Origin: Sulfurivermis fontis
GTDB taxonomy: Bacteria; Pseudomonadota; Gammaproteobacteria; Thiohalomonadales; Thiohalomonadaceae
Direction: 5' to 3'
Length of the DNA: 64,000 bases
NCBI RefSeq assembly: GCF_004001245.1
Contig: NZ_AP018724.1
Coordinates: 2,906,501-2,970,500 of the forward strand
The position numbers and the translations under genes were made by a program. Of this stretch, positions 8,743 to 15,897 are shown in pieces (the first letter of the stretch is position 1; each line of letters starts with the position of its first letter). The notes below the pieces were generated by a model that worked only from the letters and a program-made list of their open reading frames with translations, was not told the DNA's origin and made no database searches.

Positions 8743-8785
8743 TGAATAACTTGCGGATGCGGAGAATGAAACCCATAATCCCCGC

Positions 8786-9910
8786 ATGAACAGCGGCGAT
8801 TACAAGTACATCTGGCAGGCCAGTGACTGGCCGGACTGGCGCTTCGACCTGGCGGCGCTCGCCGGCCCCATGGCGGATGTGAGTCGTGCTCAAGGGCTCT
8901 TGATGGGGCGTCTGGCCGACGTGCGCGTGGCGTTGCGCGATCAGGCCAGTCTGGCCGCGCTCACCGAAGACGTGGTCAAGACCAGCGAGATCGAGGGCGA
9001 GCAGCTCAACGTCGGATCCGTGCGCTCGTCCATCGCGCGCAGGCTCGGCGTGGACATCGGAGCCTTGGCCCCGGTGGATCGTCACGTCGAAGGCGTGGTG
9101 GAGATGGTGCTCGATGCCACGGCCAACTGCCAGGCGCCGGTCACACGGGAACGCCTGTTCGGCTGGCATGCCGCGCTGTTTCCCACCGGCTACTCCGGCC
9201 TTTCCAGAATCAAGGTTGGCAGTTGGCGCGACGATGCCAATGGCCCCATGCAGGTGGTCTCCGGTCCCATCGGCTGTCAGCGCGTGCATTTCGAGGCGCT
9301 GCCCGCCGATCGACTGGAGACCGAGACAGGTCGCTTCCTCGACTGGGTCAATGCGGACTCGGGTGAGCCACCGCTCGTCAAGGCGGGGCTTGCCCATCTG
9401 TGGTTCGTGACCTTGCACCCGTTCGACGACGGCAATGGCCGTATCGCCCGGGCCATCGGCGACCTGCTGTTGGCGCGCGCCGACGGCAGCCCGCAGCGCT
9501 TCTACAGCCTGTCGGCGCAGATCCAGCGGGAGCGCAAGGCCTACTACGATATCCTGGAGCGCACCCAGAAGCGGTCCATGGACGTCACCGAGTGGCTCAT
9601 GTGGTTCCTCGACACGCTTCATCGCGCCGTCGACCACGCGCAGCAGACCCTCAATGCCGTGCTGGCCAAGGCGCGGTTCTGGCAGCACTGGGCGGCCACA
9701 CCCTTGAACGAGCGACAGGTGAAGTTGCTCAACCGGCTGCTCGACGGCTTCGAAGGCAAGCTCACCAGCAGCAAGTGGGCGGCCATTGCCAAGTGTTCGC
9801 CGGACACGGCGCTGCGTGACATCAACGACCTGATTGCACGCGGTGTGCTGCGGAAATCTGAAGCGGGCGGGCGCAGTACCAGCTACGAGCTGAACGATCT
9901 GCCTGGATAG
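8786..9910 (+). CDS. fic: Fic-family AMP-transferase with DUF4172-type N-terminus
   Basis: 374 aa. The Fic active-site motif HPFDDGNGRIAR begins at His211. It is the full HPFx(D/E)GNGRxxR consensus that uses ATP to AMPylate a target hydroxyl. The inhibitory motif T66-SEI-EG sits N-terminal to the Fic core, which places it in the class II, self-inhibited group. The last 70 or so residues (LDGFEGKLTSSKW and DTALRDINDLIARGVL) form a winged helix. The start at 8786 is the only reasonable one. It may act as a self-contained toxin-antitoxin-like regulator, as known for this family. Downstream lie an AlpA-like and an AbiEi-like gene. Confidence 0.95.
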   Translation: MNSGDYKYIWQASDWPDWRFDLAALAGPMADVSRAQGLLMGRLADVRVALRDQASLAALTEDVVKTSEIEGEQLNVGSVRSSIARRLGVDIGALAPVDRHVEGVVEMVLDATANCQAPVTRERLFGWHAALFPTGYSGLSRIKVGSWRDDANGPMQVVSGPIGCQRVHFEALPADRLETETGRFLDWVNADSGEPPLVKAGLAHLWFVTLHPFDDGNGRIARAIGDLLLARADGSPQRFYSLSAQIQRERKAYYDILERTQKRSMDVTEWLMWFLDTLHRAVDHAQQTLNAVLAKARFWQHWAATPLNERQVKLLNRLLDGFEGKLTSSKWAAIAKCSPDTALRDINDLIARGVLRKSEAGGRSTSYELNDLPG

Positions 9911-9930
9911 CCGCGCCTTCGGAGAACGAC

Positions 9931-9959
9931 TTGGCTTGCAGGCCGAACAGCGCCTTCAT
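9931..9959 (+). promoter_or_regulatory. 29-bp leader repeat, copy 6 (TTGGCTT-N8-AACAGCGCCTTCAT)
   Basis: This matches the 29-bp element found before five prophage-side genes, with one change in the conserved right block. It ends 34 bp before the ATG of the AlpA-like gene. TTGGCT and the terminal TTCAT hexamer are 17 bp apart, as a -35/-10 pair would be. Confidence 0.6.
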
Positions 9960-9993
9960 GGACTCCTGCCAACTCATGCGGAAGGAGACCAAG

Positions 9994-10212
9994 ATGGACG
10001 TCGTTCACCTCAACCAGAAGCAACTGGCTGCCCGCTGGAACATCAGCGAGGCCAGCCTCGAACGCTGGCGCAGCGTGGGGATAGGGCCCAAGTTCCTGAA
10101 GCTCTGCGGCCGGGTGCTGTACCGCCAGATCGACATCGAGGCCTACGAGGAGTCGTGCCTGCAGATATCAACCAGCCAGTCTGCGGTCGTTGCCCATGGC
10201 CAAACAAACTGA
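9994..10212 (+). CDS. AlpA-like helix-turn-helix protein
   Basis: 72 aa from the ATG at 9994, preceded by AAGGAG at good spacing; the frame is open to 9931 through the 29-bp repeat. The MerR/excisionase-like helix-turn-helix reads LNQKQLAARWNISEASLERW, followed by a wing (GPKFLKLCGRVLYR). It is clearly related to the prophage protein at 62755-62967, which reads LNQRQLADRWGVSEATLERW and GRVLYR. The last 17 bp overlap the next gene, suggesting one transcript. It is probably an autoregulator or excisionase-type factor for the local element. Confidence 0.8.
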   Translation: MDVVHLNQKQLAARWNISEASLERWRSVGIGPKFLKLCGRVLYRQIDIEAYEESCLQISTSQSAVVAHGQTN

Positions 10213-10813
10213 GATCGTCAGCCGCTGGATCGATGCGCAGCCGGAGGGCGCCTTGCTCAGGAGCCTGGACCTGGAGCACTTGGTCAATCGCGATCAAGCG
10301 TCGCGGCAGTTGGTTCGCTTGGCACGGCATGGGCGTTTGAGGCGCGTAGCGCGCGGCATGTACGTCGCCGTGACGGCCAGCCGCTTCGGTCCAGTCCCGC
10401 CGCCCGCCGACAAACTGGTCCAGTCCCTCGCGCGCATCACGGGGCACGCCATCGTCCGTCATGGCGCGGCTGCGGCCAGTGCCCTGGGGCTGACCACGCA
10501 GGTCCCCGTCCGACAGATCTACCTGACCGACGGCCGCGCGCGGACGCTCAATCTCGGCAAGCAGGTCATCGAGATCCGCCGTGCCCCCAGGTGGATGTTG
10601 GTGCTGGGCGATAGTCTCGCCGGTGATGTCGTCAGAGCCCTTGAATGGCTTGGCCCGGACCTCGCCGAAACCACGGTCGGCAAGTTGGTTGGGTGCATCG
10701 GGCAGGATGACTGGAACGCCGTGCTCGAAACCAGGGCTCGCCTGCCGGCGTGGATGGTAGTGGCAATCCAGAAAGGTCTTCCCGCGTCGGCACTTGTTCC
10801 GTTTCGTCGGTAG
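10196..10813 (+). CDS. AbiEi/DUF6088-type antitoxin, toxin partner absent
   Basis: 205 aa from the ATG at 10196 (a TTG two codons earlier is also possible). The N-terminal winged helix (residues about 5-60, RQLVRLARHGRLRRVARGMY) is followed by the conserved region HAIVRHGAAAASALGLTTQVP and a C-terminal helical part. This architecture matches the AbiEi-like/DUF6088 antitoxins of type IV systems, which repress the operon and counter an AbiEii nucleotidyltransferase. No AbiEii gene follows: the next 398 bp contain no gene. It is either an orphan antitoxin or a relic of a broken abortive-infection system. Confidence 0.8.
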   Translation: MAKQTEIVSRWIDAQPEGALLRSLDLEHLVNRDQASRQLVRLARHGRLRRVARGMYVAVTASRFGPVPPPADKLVQSLARITGHAIVRHGAAAASALGLTTQVPVRQIYLTDGRARTLNLGKQVIEIRRAPRWMLVLGDSLAGDVVRALEWLGPDLAETTVGKLVGCIGQDDWNAVLETRARLPAWMVVAIQKGLPASALVPFRR

Positions 10814-11017
10814 ATGTCGACAAGTACCGACGTTTCGAAACACGGCGGCATCCGACCACGGTTACAAGCGGATTGCCGGCATACCGAAAGTCCGCAGTCC
10901 GCAAGTGCGGACCGATCAAGCAGGTTGTTCAAAATCAATGGCCTGCCATCGGGCCATGCGGGCTGGTGATGATTCCTGCGGGCTCTTGCGGAGTGGTTCG
11001 GACTCCTGCGGGGAGTC

Positions 11018-11042
11018 GGTGGGGCGGCAGCCTGCGCCAAAC
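11018..11042. repeat. 25-bp repeat, copy B
   Basis: It is identical to 6327-6351 except for one C/T difference and is in the same orientation. It lies in the non-coding gap after the AbiEi-like gene. Together the copies form direct repeats around a 4.7-kb block. Confidence 0.6.
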
Positions 11043-11168
11043 CCTGATAACTCAGCGCCTTCGAGCCGTTGCGAACTCCCGCGAAACGGCGCGGAATCCG
11101 CCCCTGCTGCCGGCAATCGTATCAGTTCCCTGCCAGCGTCGGCATCAGCTACATGCCTCAGGTCGGCC

Positions 11169-11203
11169 GCCGGTTCGATTCCCGAATCAGGAATTGAACC
11201 GGC
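11169..11203 (-). terminator. palindrome at the end of the MTase-HerA-NurA operon
   Basis: GCCGGTTCGATTCC and GGAATTGAACCGGC form 14-bp arms with one mismatch around a 7-nt loop. It lies 8 bp past the methyltransferase stop. There is no T tract, so intrinsic termination is doubtful. Each arm contains a T-loop-like GGTTCRATTCC box, so it could instead be a rearranged tRNA-end or attachment remnant. Confidence 0.4.
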
Positions 11204-11211
11204 GTCCCCGG

Positions 11212-12306
11212 CTACTGTCTGGTCGCCCAAACGTCGTACTCGACCATCGGCTTGGACTTGGTGCGCAGGAAAGCATCCGCCTGGCGCTTGCCTTCTGTGG
11301 CAGTCCCAGCCTCCCTGATGGTGGTGATGCGCCAGCCGCTGTCACTGAGAGAGCTCTTGATGAGGTCGAGCGGATCGGCGCGCCTGTCCGTGATGCCGCC
11401 GAACCGGATGACCATCTTGGCATCTTCAGCACACACGCTTTCCGCGTTGCGCCATACCTGACGCAGATCGGCCGCGAAGTCCTCAGGGCTTGAATGAACG
11501 ATCTGGGCGCGATTGGTGTATTCGACAGCGTCGGGGCCACCCACGAACCAGTTGCGGAGCCACTGATCGGGGATGTAGGTCCGCATGCCGTAGTACGGGG
11601 GTGAGGTGATCACCCAGTCGAAGCGGGTTTCCGGTGTCTCTGGCTGGAGCGCCTCAGCCTCCCGGCTGTCCGCCAATCGCACGACTCCCGTGATGTCGGA
11701 AGACGTTCCGTAGTAGCGTTTCGCACGCCGTTCAATCACGGCCAAGACATCGATAGGCTCAGGCACAAGCCCTCGTCTCTGCCAGAAGCGTGTCGCATAG
11801 GCAGGCTTGGGGGCGTAGGTGCGGGGGCATTGGTTGGAGAAGTAGCTCGGGAAGGTCTTCTGCTTCGGGCCATGCAGGGCACCCAGGACAATGCCACGGA
11901 GTGCGATGCGGGCGTCCGTGGTGCAGTCCTCCAGAAATGCCTCCCGGAATCGACACAGCGCGTCCAGCACGGTCGGATGAAACGCCCATTGCCAAAACTC
12001 GCTGGTCGGGATGTGGCGCGCCTCACGCTCGGTCAGAATCGTGCGTGCCTCGGCAAGGATGTCATCAACGGTGGTCGTCGCGAGCTTGGAGGCCGTGACG
12101 GCTGCAGCAACCGGACTGGAGTCCACCCCAAGGGAACGGAGGCCGACAAGTCGTGCAGCGAAATTGGTGGTGCCCCGGCCGCAGAAGGGATCAAGCACGA
12201 CATCACCTGCCTGTGCTCGCCGCTTCAGGATGTTGAGCGGAAAATCGAGCGGGAACATCGTGAAGTAGGGGCAAATTCCGTTCAGGGCCGTTTGTGCGGT
12301 GGACAC
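11212..12306 (-). CDS. DNA methyltransferase (N4-cytosine/N6-adenine type)
   Basis: 364 aa from a GTG at 12306 with GGAG 8 bp upstream. The AdoMet-binding motif I (VLDPFCGRGTT, residues 38-47) comes before the catalytic motif IV (TSPPYYGMR, near 234-242); SPPY is typical of N4mC enzymes. A long insert between the two probably holds target recognition. It starts 3 bp after the HerA-like gene stop, so it is co-transcribed with the HerA and NurA genes. Most simply it marks host DNA so that the HerA-NurA machine ignores it. The closely spaced operon is the main support for that. Confidence 0.85.
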   Translation of the reverse strand: MSTAQTALNGICPYFTMFPLDFPLNILKRRAQAGDVVLDPFCGRGTTNFAARLVGLRSLGVDSSPVAAAVTASKLATTTVDDILAEARTILTEREARHIPTSEFWQWAFHPTVLDALCRFREAFLEDCTTDARIALRGIVLGALHGPKQKTFPSYFSNQCPRTYAPKPAYATRFWQRRGLVPEPIDVLAVIERRAKRYYGTSSDITGVVRLADSREAEALQPETPETRFDWVITSPPYYGMRTYIPDQWLRNWFVGGPDAVEYTNRAQIVHSSPEDFAADLRQVWRNAESVCAEDAKMVIRFGGITDRRADPLDLIKSSLSDSGWRITTIREAGTATEGKRQADAFLRTKSKPMVEYDVWATRQ

Positions 12307-12309
12307 TGC

Positions 12310-14424
12310 CTAACTCCTCTTCCTGACGTAGGCAGTGTTGCGGGTCGGATGGCGGTATTGCTCCCACCCCTGATCTTGTGGGCCATAGAGATGGTCAAGC
12401 GCCTTCTTCACAAGCCGGTAGGCCAGGGTATCCCTGTCATCCAGATGCTCCGGCAGTTGATCGAGGAAGAACGCCTTGATCGAGCCCCATGCGGCTCCAT
12501 CGGTGGATTCGATCTTTGCCATCAGCTTGGCATCGGCCCGCAGGGCGTCGATAGCCCGCTGCTCGATGTTTGCCATGACGTCTACCGGCTCGGCGTCTTC
12601 GACTTCGGCCTCTGCAGGAAACAGAGCGCCTGCGCCCTCGGCTTCGGGAACGCGGACCGTCGTTGCGATCTGCCTCATCCCGGAGAAGGTGCTACGCAGC
12701 GTTTGTGCGTAGGTATGGCCGGCGGGTTGGTTGTAGTCATGGTCCCGCATCGAGAACATCTTCTCGAACGAGAGGGCGCGGAGGCTGACTGGATAAGGCT
12801 TGCCTCCCACTGAGCTCCAAAACACACCCTGGCCCGGGATGGGCTCGTTGAGAAGCGAGCTCAACAAGTCATCACTGAAATGGGCGTTGGCTCGTTTCAG
12901 GGACGTGAGATCCGCCGCCGACAACAGGTGGAAGATGAACCAGTTGTCACCCTGGCTGAGGATCTCGACTGGAATGCTGCCCGGCTGCTGAGTGATCAGC
13001 AGCGCGCCCAGATCGTACTTACGCCCTTCCTTCACCCAGGCGATGTAGGGCTCTGCAGCCGGTGCGTTTTCGTTCAGCACCGATTGGGCTTCTTCGACGA
13101 CTGCGATGGTCGGGATGGTCTTTGGGTCGGCCGCAGTGAATTCCTGTTGGTTCCGGTCGAAGATCCGGCGCAAGATCAGGCCCGAGAGAACGAGCGATTG
13201 GCCGCCGCGCATCTGCGAGACGTCAATGACGCACAGCTTCCCCTCGGAGAGCGCGTGAACCAGCATGTCCATAAGCTGGCTGCTCTTGTCATGCAGCATC
13301 TTCACGATCGCTGTCATGTTGCCTCTGGCGGCCAGAGCCTCGGCCTCCTGCCGCTGAGGATCAAGGTCGAGCAGTCGGCAGATATCGTCAAGCGGCGTGG
13401 TGTTGCCGTTGGTGTCGATCAGGTTGACCAACGACTCCCACCGGTCTTGCGGAAGCCCGCGCAGCTTCCGAACGTTCTGCTGCTCCTGACGTTCTGGTCC
13501 GAGTGCGATTGAAATCACGTCTCCTGGGCGTAGGCGGCGAATATCCAGCTTGATGCCGCCAGCCACGAACGACTGGTAGAAAGGACTCGGATTTTTCCTG
13601 TCGGTGAAGACGACGACCTTGTCCTCCAGAGCGGGGACGTCGCACAGCCCTGGACGGCCCTTGTCATCGGGCCAGAAATATTCGCCATCTGGGTCGAAAA
13701 TCACCGTGCCCACAGGGACCTGCTTGCCGGCACGCTTGGTGACAAAGGGCGTCGTCTCGTAGAGCTTCGAGAAGAGCAGCTTATTGAGATTGGATTTGCC
13801 GAAGCCCGCTCTGGCAAAGATGAAGCTGCGGCGAGATACCAATGACTCAATCGGGAAGCGGACCAACACCTCCGGATTGACCACCTGCATCCAATCTTCT
13901 GCCTCGAATGACTTGCTGCCCGCGGCGTAGATGTATTCTCCGAAGGCCAGATGGCCGATGGGAGCGCCATCAATGTTGTGACCGGCGATCTCGCGCAGCA
14001 CCTCATCGTTTGGAAAGGCCACCTTGCTACCGACATGGGGGAGTCGGCGATGCGAGGGGACGAAGGTCAGCCCCTTGCCATTCTTGCGCAGCACGCCCAA
14101 CACGCGGATGTTGACCCGGTACTTGAGGTACTGCTCGCGCAGGTCTTCGGGGATCGGCCGGTCCTCGCGGACTGCACGGATATTGAACTCCTCGCCGGAG
14201 CCGAACGACAGCTTGCCCTCTGAGGAGAAGGAGGCGATGCGGCCTAGCACGGCTTCGTCAGGCGTCTCCAATTGCACGAGGAGGAACTGCCCGTGCATCG
14301 GGATGTTCTGGAACTCATTCCGGTACGGCAGCACCAGGTCGGCGTGGAACTCCATGCCTCCTTGCTGGAAGCCCCGGAAGATGCCGACGACCTGTTCCCT
14401 GGGAAAGAGTTGGATGTCTGCCAT
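12310..14424 (-). CDS. herA: HerA-like hexameric ATPase (DUF87)
   Basis: 704 aa with a good site (GGGGAGCACAAC) before the ATG. An N-terminal beta-barrel (HAS-barrel-like, residues about 10-120) precedes the ATPase core. Walker A is ARAGFGKSN at about 205-212; VIFDPDGEYFWP follows at 241-252, as in HerA/DUF87 ATPases; Walker B is TIAVVEEAQSVL at about 439-450. A helical C-terminal tail follows. HerA works as a DNA translocase with the NurA nuclease, in archaeal end resection and in bacterial anti-phage systems. Here it lies 13 bp after a NurA-like gene and directly before a methyltransferase. Confidence 0.92.
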   Translation of the reverse strand: MADIQLFPREQVVGIFRGFQQGGMEFHADLVLPYRNEFQNIPMHGQFLLVQLETPDEAVLGRIASFSSEGKLSFGSGEEFNIRAVREDRPIPEDLREQYLKYRVNIRVLGVLRKNGKGLTFVPSHRRLPHVGSKVAFPNDEVLREIAGHNIDGAPIGHLAFGEYIYAAGSKSFEAEDWMQVVNPEVLVRFPIESLVSRRSFIFARAGFGKSNLNKLLFSKLYETTPFVTKRAGKQVPVGTVIFDPDGEYFWPDDKGRPGLCDVPALEDKVVVFTDRKNPSPFYQSFVAGGIKLDIRRLRPGDVISIALGPERQEQQNVRKLRGLPQDRWESLVNLIDTNGNTTPLDDICRLLDLDPQRQEAEALAARGNMTAIVKMLHDKSSQLMDMLVHALSEGKLCVIDVSQMRGGQSLVLSGLILRRIFDRNQQEFTAADPKTIPTIAVVEEAQSVLNENAPAAEPYIAWVKEGRKYDLGALLITQQPGSIPVEILSQGDNWFIFHLLSAADLTSLKRANAHFSDDLLSSLLNEPIPGQGVFWSSVGGKPYPVSLRALSFEKMFSMRDHDYNQPAGHTYAQTLRSTFSGMRQIATTVRVPEAEGAGALFPAEAEVEDAEPVDVMANIEQRAIDALRADAKLMAKIESTDGAAWGSIKAFFLDQLPEHLDDRDTLAYRLVKKALDHLYGPQDQGWEQYRHPTRNTAYVRKRS

Positions 14425-14436
14425 GTTGTGCTCCCC

Positions 14437-15546
14437 TCATCCGTACCGGCGTTGCGCCGGGTCTGCATCCTGTAGCTGAAACGCATCCAGAGTGGCGGCA
14501 TCGACACCGAGACTGGACCGCACACCTTCGTAGATGAAGTCCTGCAGAATGTCGAAGTCGAAATCGACCAGGGCCGCGTTTTCATGCGCCTTTTGCAGGC
14601 AACGGGGGTAGTGCGGCACCGGGAAGCCGTTGATCGCGTCGGCGAGCATTGAACCCAGAATGGTCTGAGCCTCCCCAACCTGCGGCACAAAGATGTCCAC
14701 CGGCCACACCGGATCACGACGGTGGGAGCCGAACTTCACCAGGAACATCTTGCCGCCGACGAATTCGCCTTCTGCGAATTCCGACCAGACATACGAGTGC
14801 CGCTCTATCTCCCGAGGCACTTCCACGTAGGCCGGATAATCGGTCTGAAGGACGCCTTCCAGCGCCATTGCCAGGCGATATCGTGAAAGCACTTGGCTGT
14901 GCTTGGCGACACCAGCCAGGTACACCCGACGACGGCTCTTGCTCCACTGCGTCTCAATGCGGTCCTTCATGCCCTGGAGCAGTTTTGGAAACAGGTCCTT
15001 CGCGAATGCCTTGCTGCGCAACAGACCGTCGCAGACGATCAAGGTGTCGGTGCCAAAGTCCTTCTTCAGGATGGCGAACAAGATCGCCCACTCGACCAGT
15101 TCCCTGTAGACCTGCACCCAGCTGGGCGAAACCGGCTTCCCCTTATCGGTTGGCCGAATCATGTGGGAGAGCGCCGGTAGGCTGTCCACACCCAGAAAGG
15201 CCATCATCTCGCCCAGTGCCGTCCGCGCCGACCCGTCCGCAGCGAACTGACGCTCGTTGAGCTTCTGGACGGGGGTTGTGGGCGAGACCGCCTCCAGGCA
15301 GTACTCGTTGTTGCTGCTGTCCACCACTCGGACCAGCTGGATCAGGAAGGGGTCGAACTGGAGCTGGTTGTTGCCGCCATCGGTACCGACCAGCGAGATC
15401 GACGTCGTGGCACGTGGTTGGATACGGCGTGTGGCGCTCTTCAGAGGGCGAATCTCTTCCCGCAGTGCATCCAGCACCCCTTGGTCGGTGCCGATGCAGT
15501 CCGCGATGGCCTCCTTCAGCTGGGCCTGGCTTGCCGGGTCGATCAT
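14437..15546 (-). CDS. nurA: NurA-like nuclease
   Basis: 369 aa from the ATG at 15546, which has AGGAG 5 bp upstream; an ATG 5 codons earlier lacks such a site. The N-terminal strand ISLVGTDGGNNQ (Asp near residue 56), a central glutamate in RELVEWAI (near 152) and LIVCDGLLRS (Asp near 173) match the metal-binding pattern of the NurA fold. The C-terminal half has a PVDIFVPQ strand and an HYPRCLQKAHENA helix, also seen in NurA-like proteins. It is the first gene of a three-gene operon with HerA and a methyltransferase, and presumably cuts DNA fed by HerA. Confidence 0.85.
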   Translation of the reverse strand: MIDPASQAQLKEAIADCIGTDQGVLDALREEIRPLKSATRRIQPRATTSISLVGTDGGNNQLQFDPFLIQLVRVVDSSNNEYCLEAVSPTTPVQKLNERQFAADGSARTALGEMMAFLGVDSLPALSHMIRPTDKGKPVSPSWVQVYRELVEWAILFAILKKDFGTDTLIVCDGLLRSKAFAKDLFPKLLQGMKDRIETQWSKSRRRVYLAGVAKHSQVLSRYRLAMALEGVLQTDYPAYVEVPREIERHSYVWSEFAEGEFVGGKMFLVKFGSHRRDPVWPVDIFVPQVGEAQTILGSMLADAINGFPVPHYPRCLQKAHENAALVDFDFDILQDFIYEGVRSSLGVDAATLDAFQLQDADPAQRRYG

Positions 15547-15592
15547 CCTCCCTCCTGCCATCTAGCTGTTCAATGATGCCCAATTCTGCCGT

Positions 15593-15606
15593 ATCCTAGC
15601 CAGGAT
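15593..15606. promoter_or_regulatory. inverted repeat between divergent defence operons
   Basis: ATCCT-AGCC-AGGAT lies in the 103-bp gap between the leftward nurA-herA-methyltransferase operon and the rightward HTH-hsd operon. It is a candidate operator for the HTH protein encoded just to its right; no binding evidence exists. Confidence 0.35.
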
Positions 15607-15649
15607 TACCATCATCACCGGCCCCTGCCTGGTACCGGGTGAGGAAGCG

Positions 15650-15853
15650 ATGAAAGAAGACACTGGAGAGATATTCACCCTCGATGAGGTGGCGGCCTAC
15701 CTCAAGGTGGGCAAACGCACGGTCTATCGCCTGGCGGCAGCCAAGAAGATCCCGGCATTCAAGGTGGGGGGTACGTGGCGGTTTCGTCGCCAGGAAATCG
15801 ACCAGTGGATCACAGAGCAGACCGAGATGGGGAGGCAGGGCCGAGAGGACTAA
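15650..15853 (+). CDS. small excisionase-type helix-turn-helix protein
   Basis: 67 aa with GAGGAAGCG before the ATG. Residues 8-56 form the HTH_17/MerR-like fold: FTLDEVAAYLKVGKRTVYRL, then IPAFKVGGTWRFRR, then IDQWI. Such proteins are used as excisionases or as small regulators at the head of accessory operons. It stands first in the rightward restriction operon, 44 bp before hsdM, and faces the divergent HerA operon. It may therefore control both. Confidence 0.8.
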   Translation: MKEDTGEIFTLDEVAAYLKVGKRTVYRLAAAKKIPAFKVGGTWRFRRQEIDQWITEQTEMGRQGRED

Positions 15854-15897
15854 CACGCCTCGCCCGGTCCAGTGTCGAGCGAACAGAAGAAGACGAT

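Larger units (their letters stand above)
10814..11211. other. non-coding gap where an AbiEii toxin would be expected
   Basis: No credible gene is visible. There is a small hairpin (GTCCGCA-AG-TGCGGAC near 10898), a run of GACTCCTGCGG/GATTCCTGCGG-like repeats near 10970-11017, copy B of the 25-bp repeat and, at the end, a palindrome at the methyltransferase stop. I searched both strands for the nucleotidyltransferase GSRR-type motif and saw none. Confidence 0.5.

Noticed and set aside
10814-11211. A decayed AbiEii toxin gene after the AbiEi-like gene
   Set aside because: Neither strand shows nucleotidyltransferase motifs or a continuous degraded frame.
15775-15897. A longer HsdM start at 15775
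   Set aside because: It lies inside the HTH gene in another frame and has no family resemblance; MKSGKVQDQSQIKW at 15898 fits the HsdM start.
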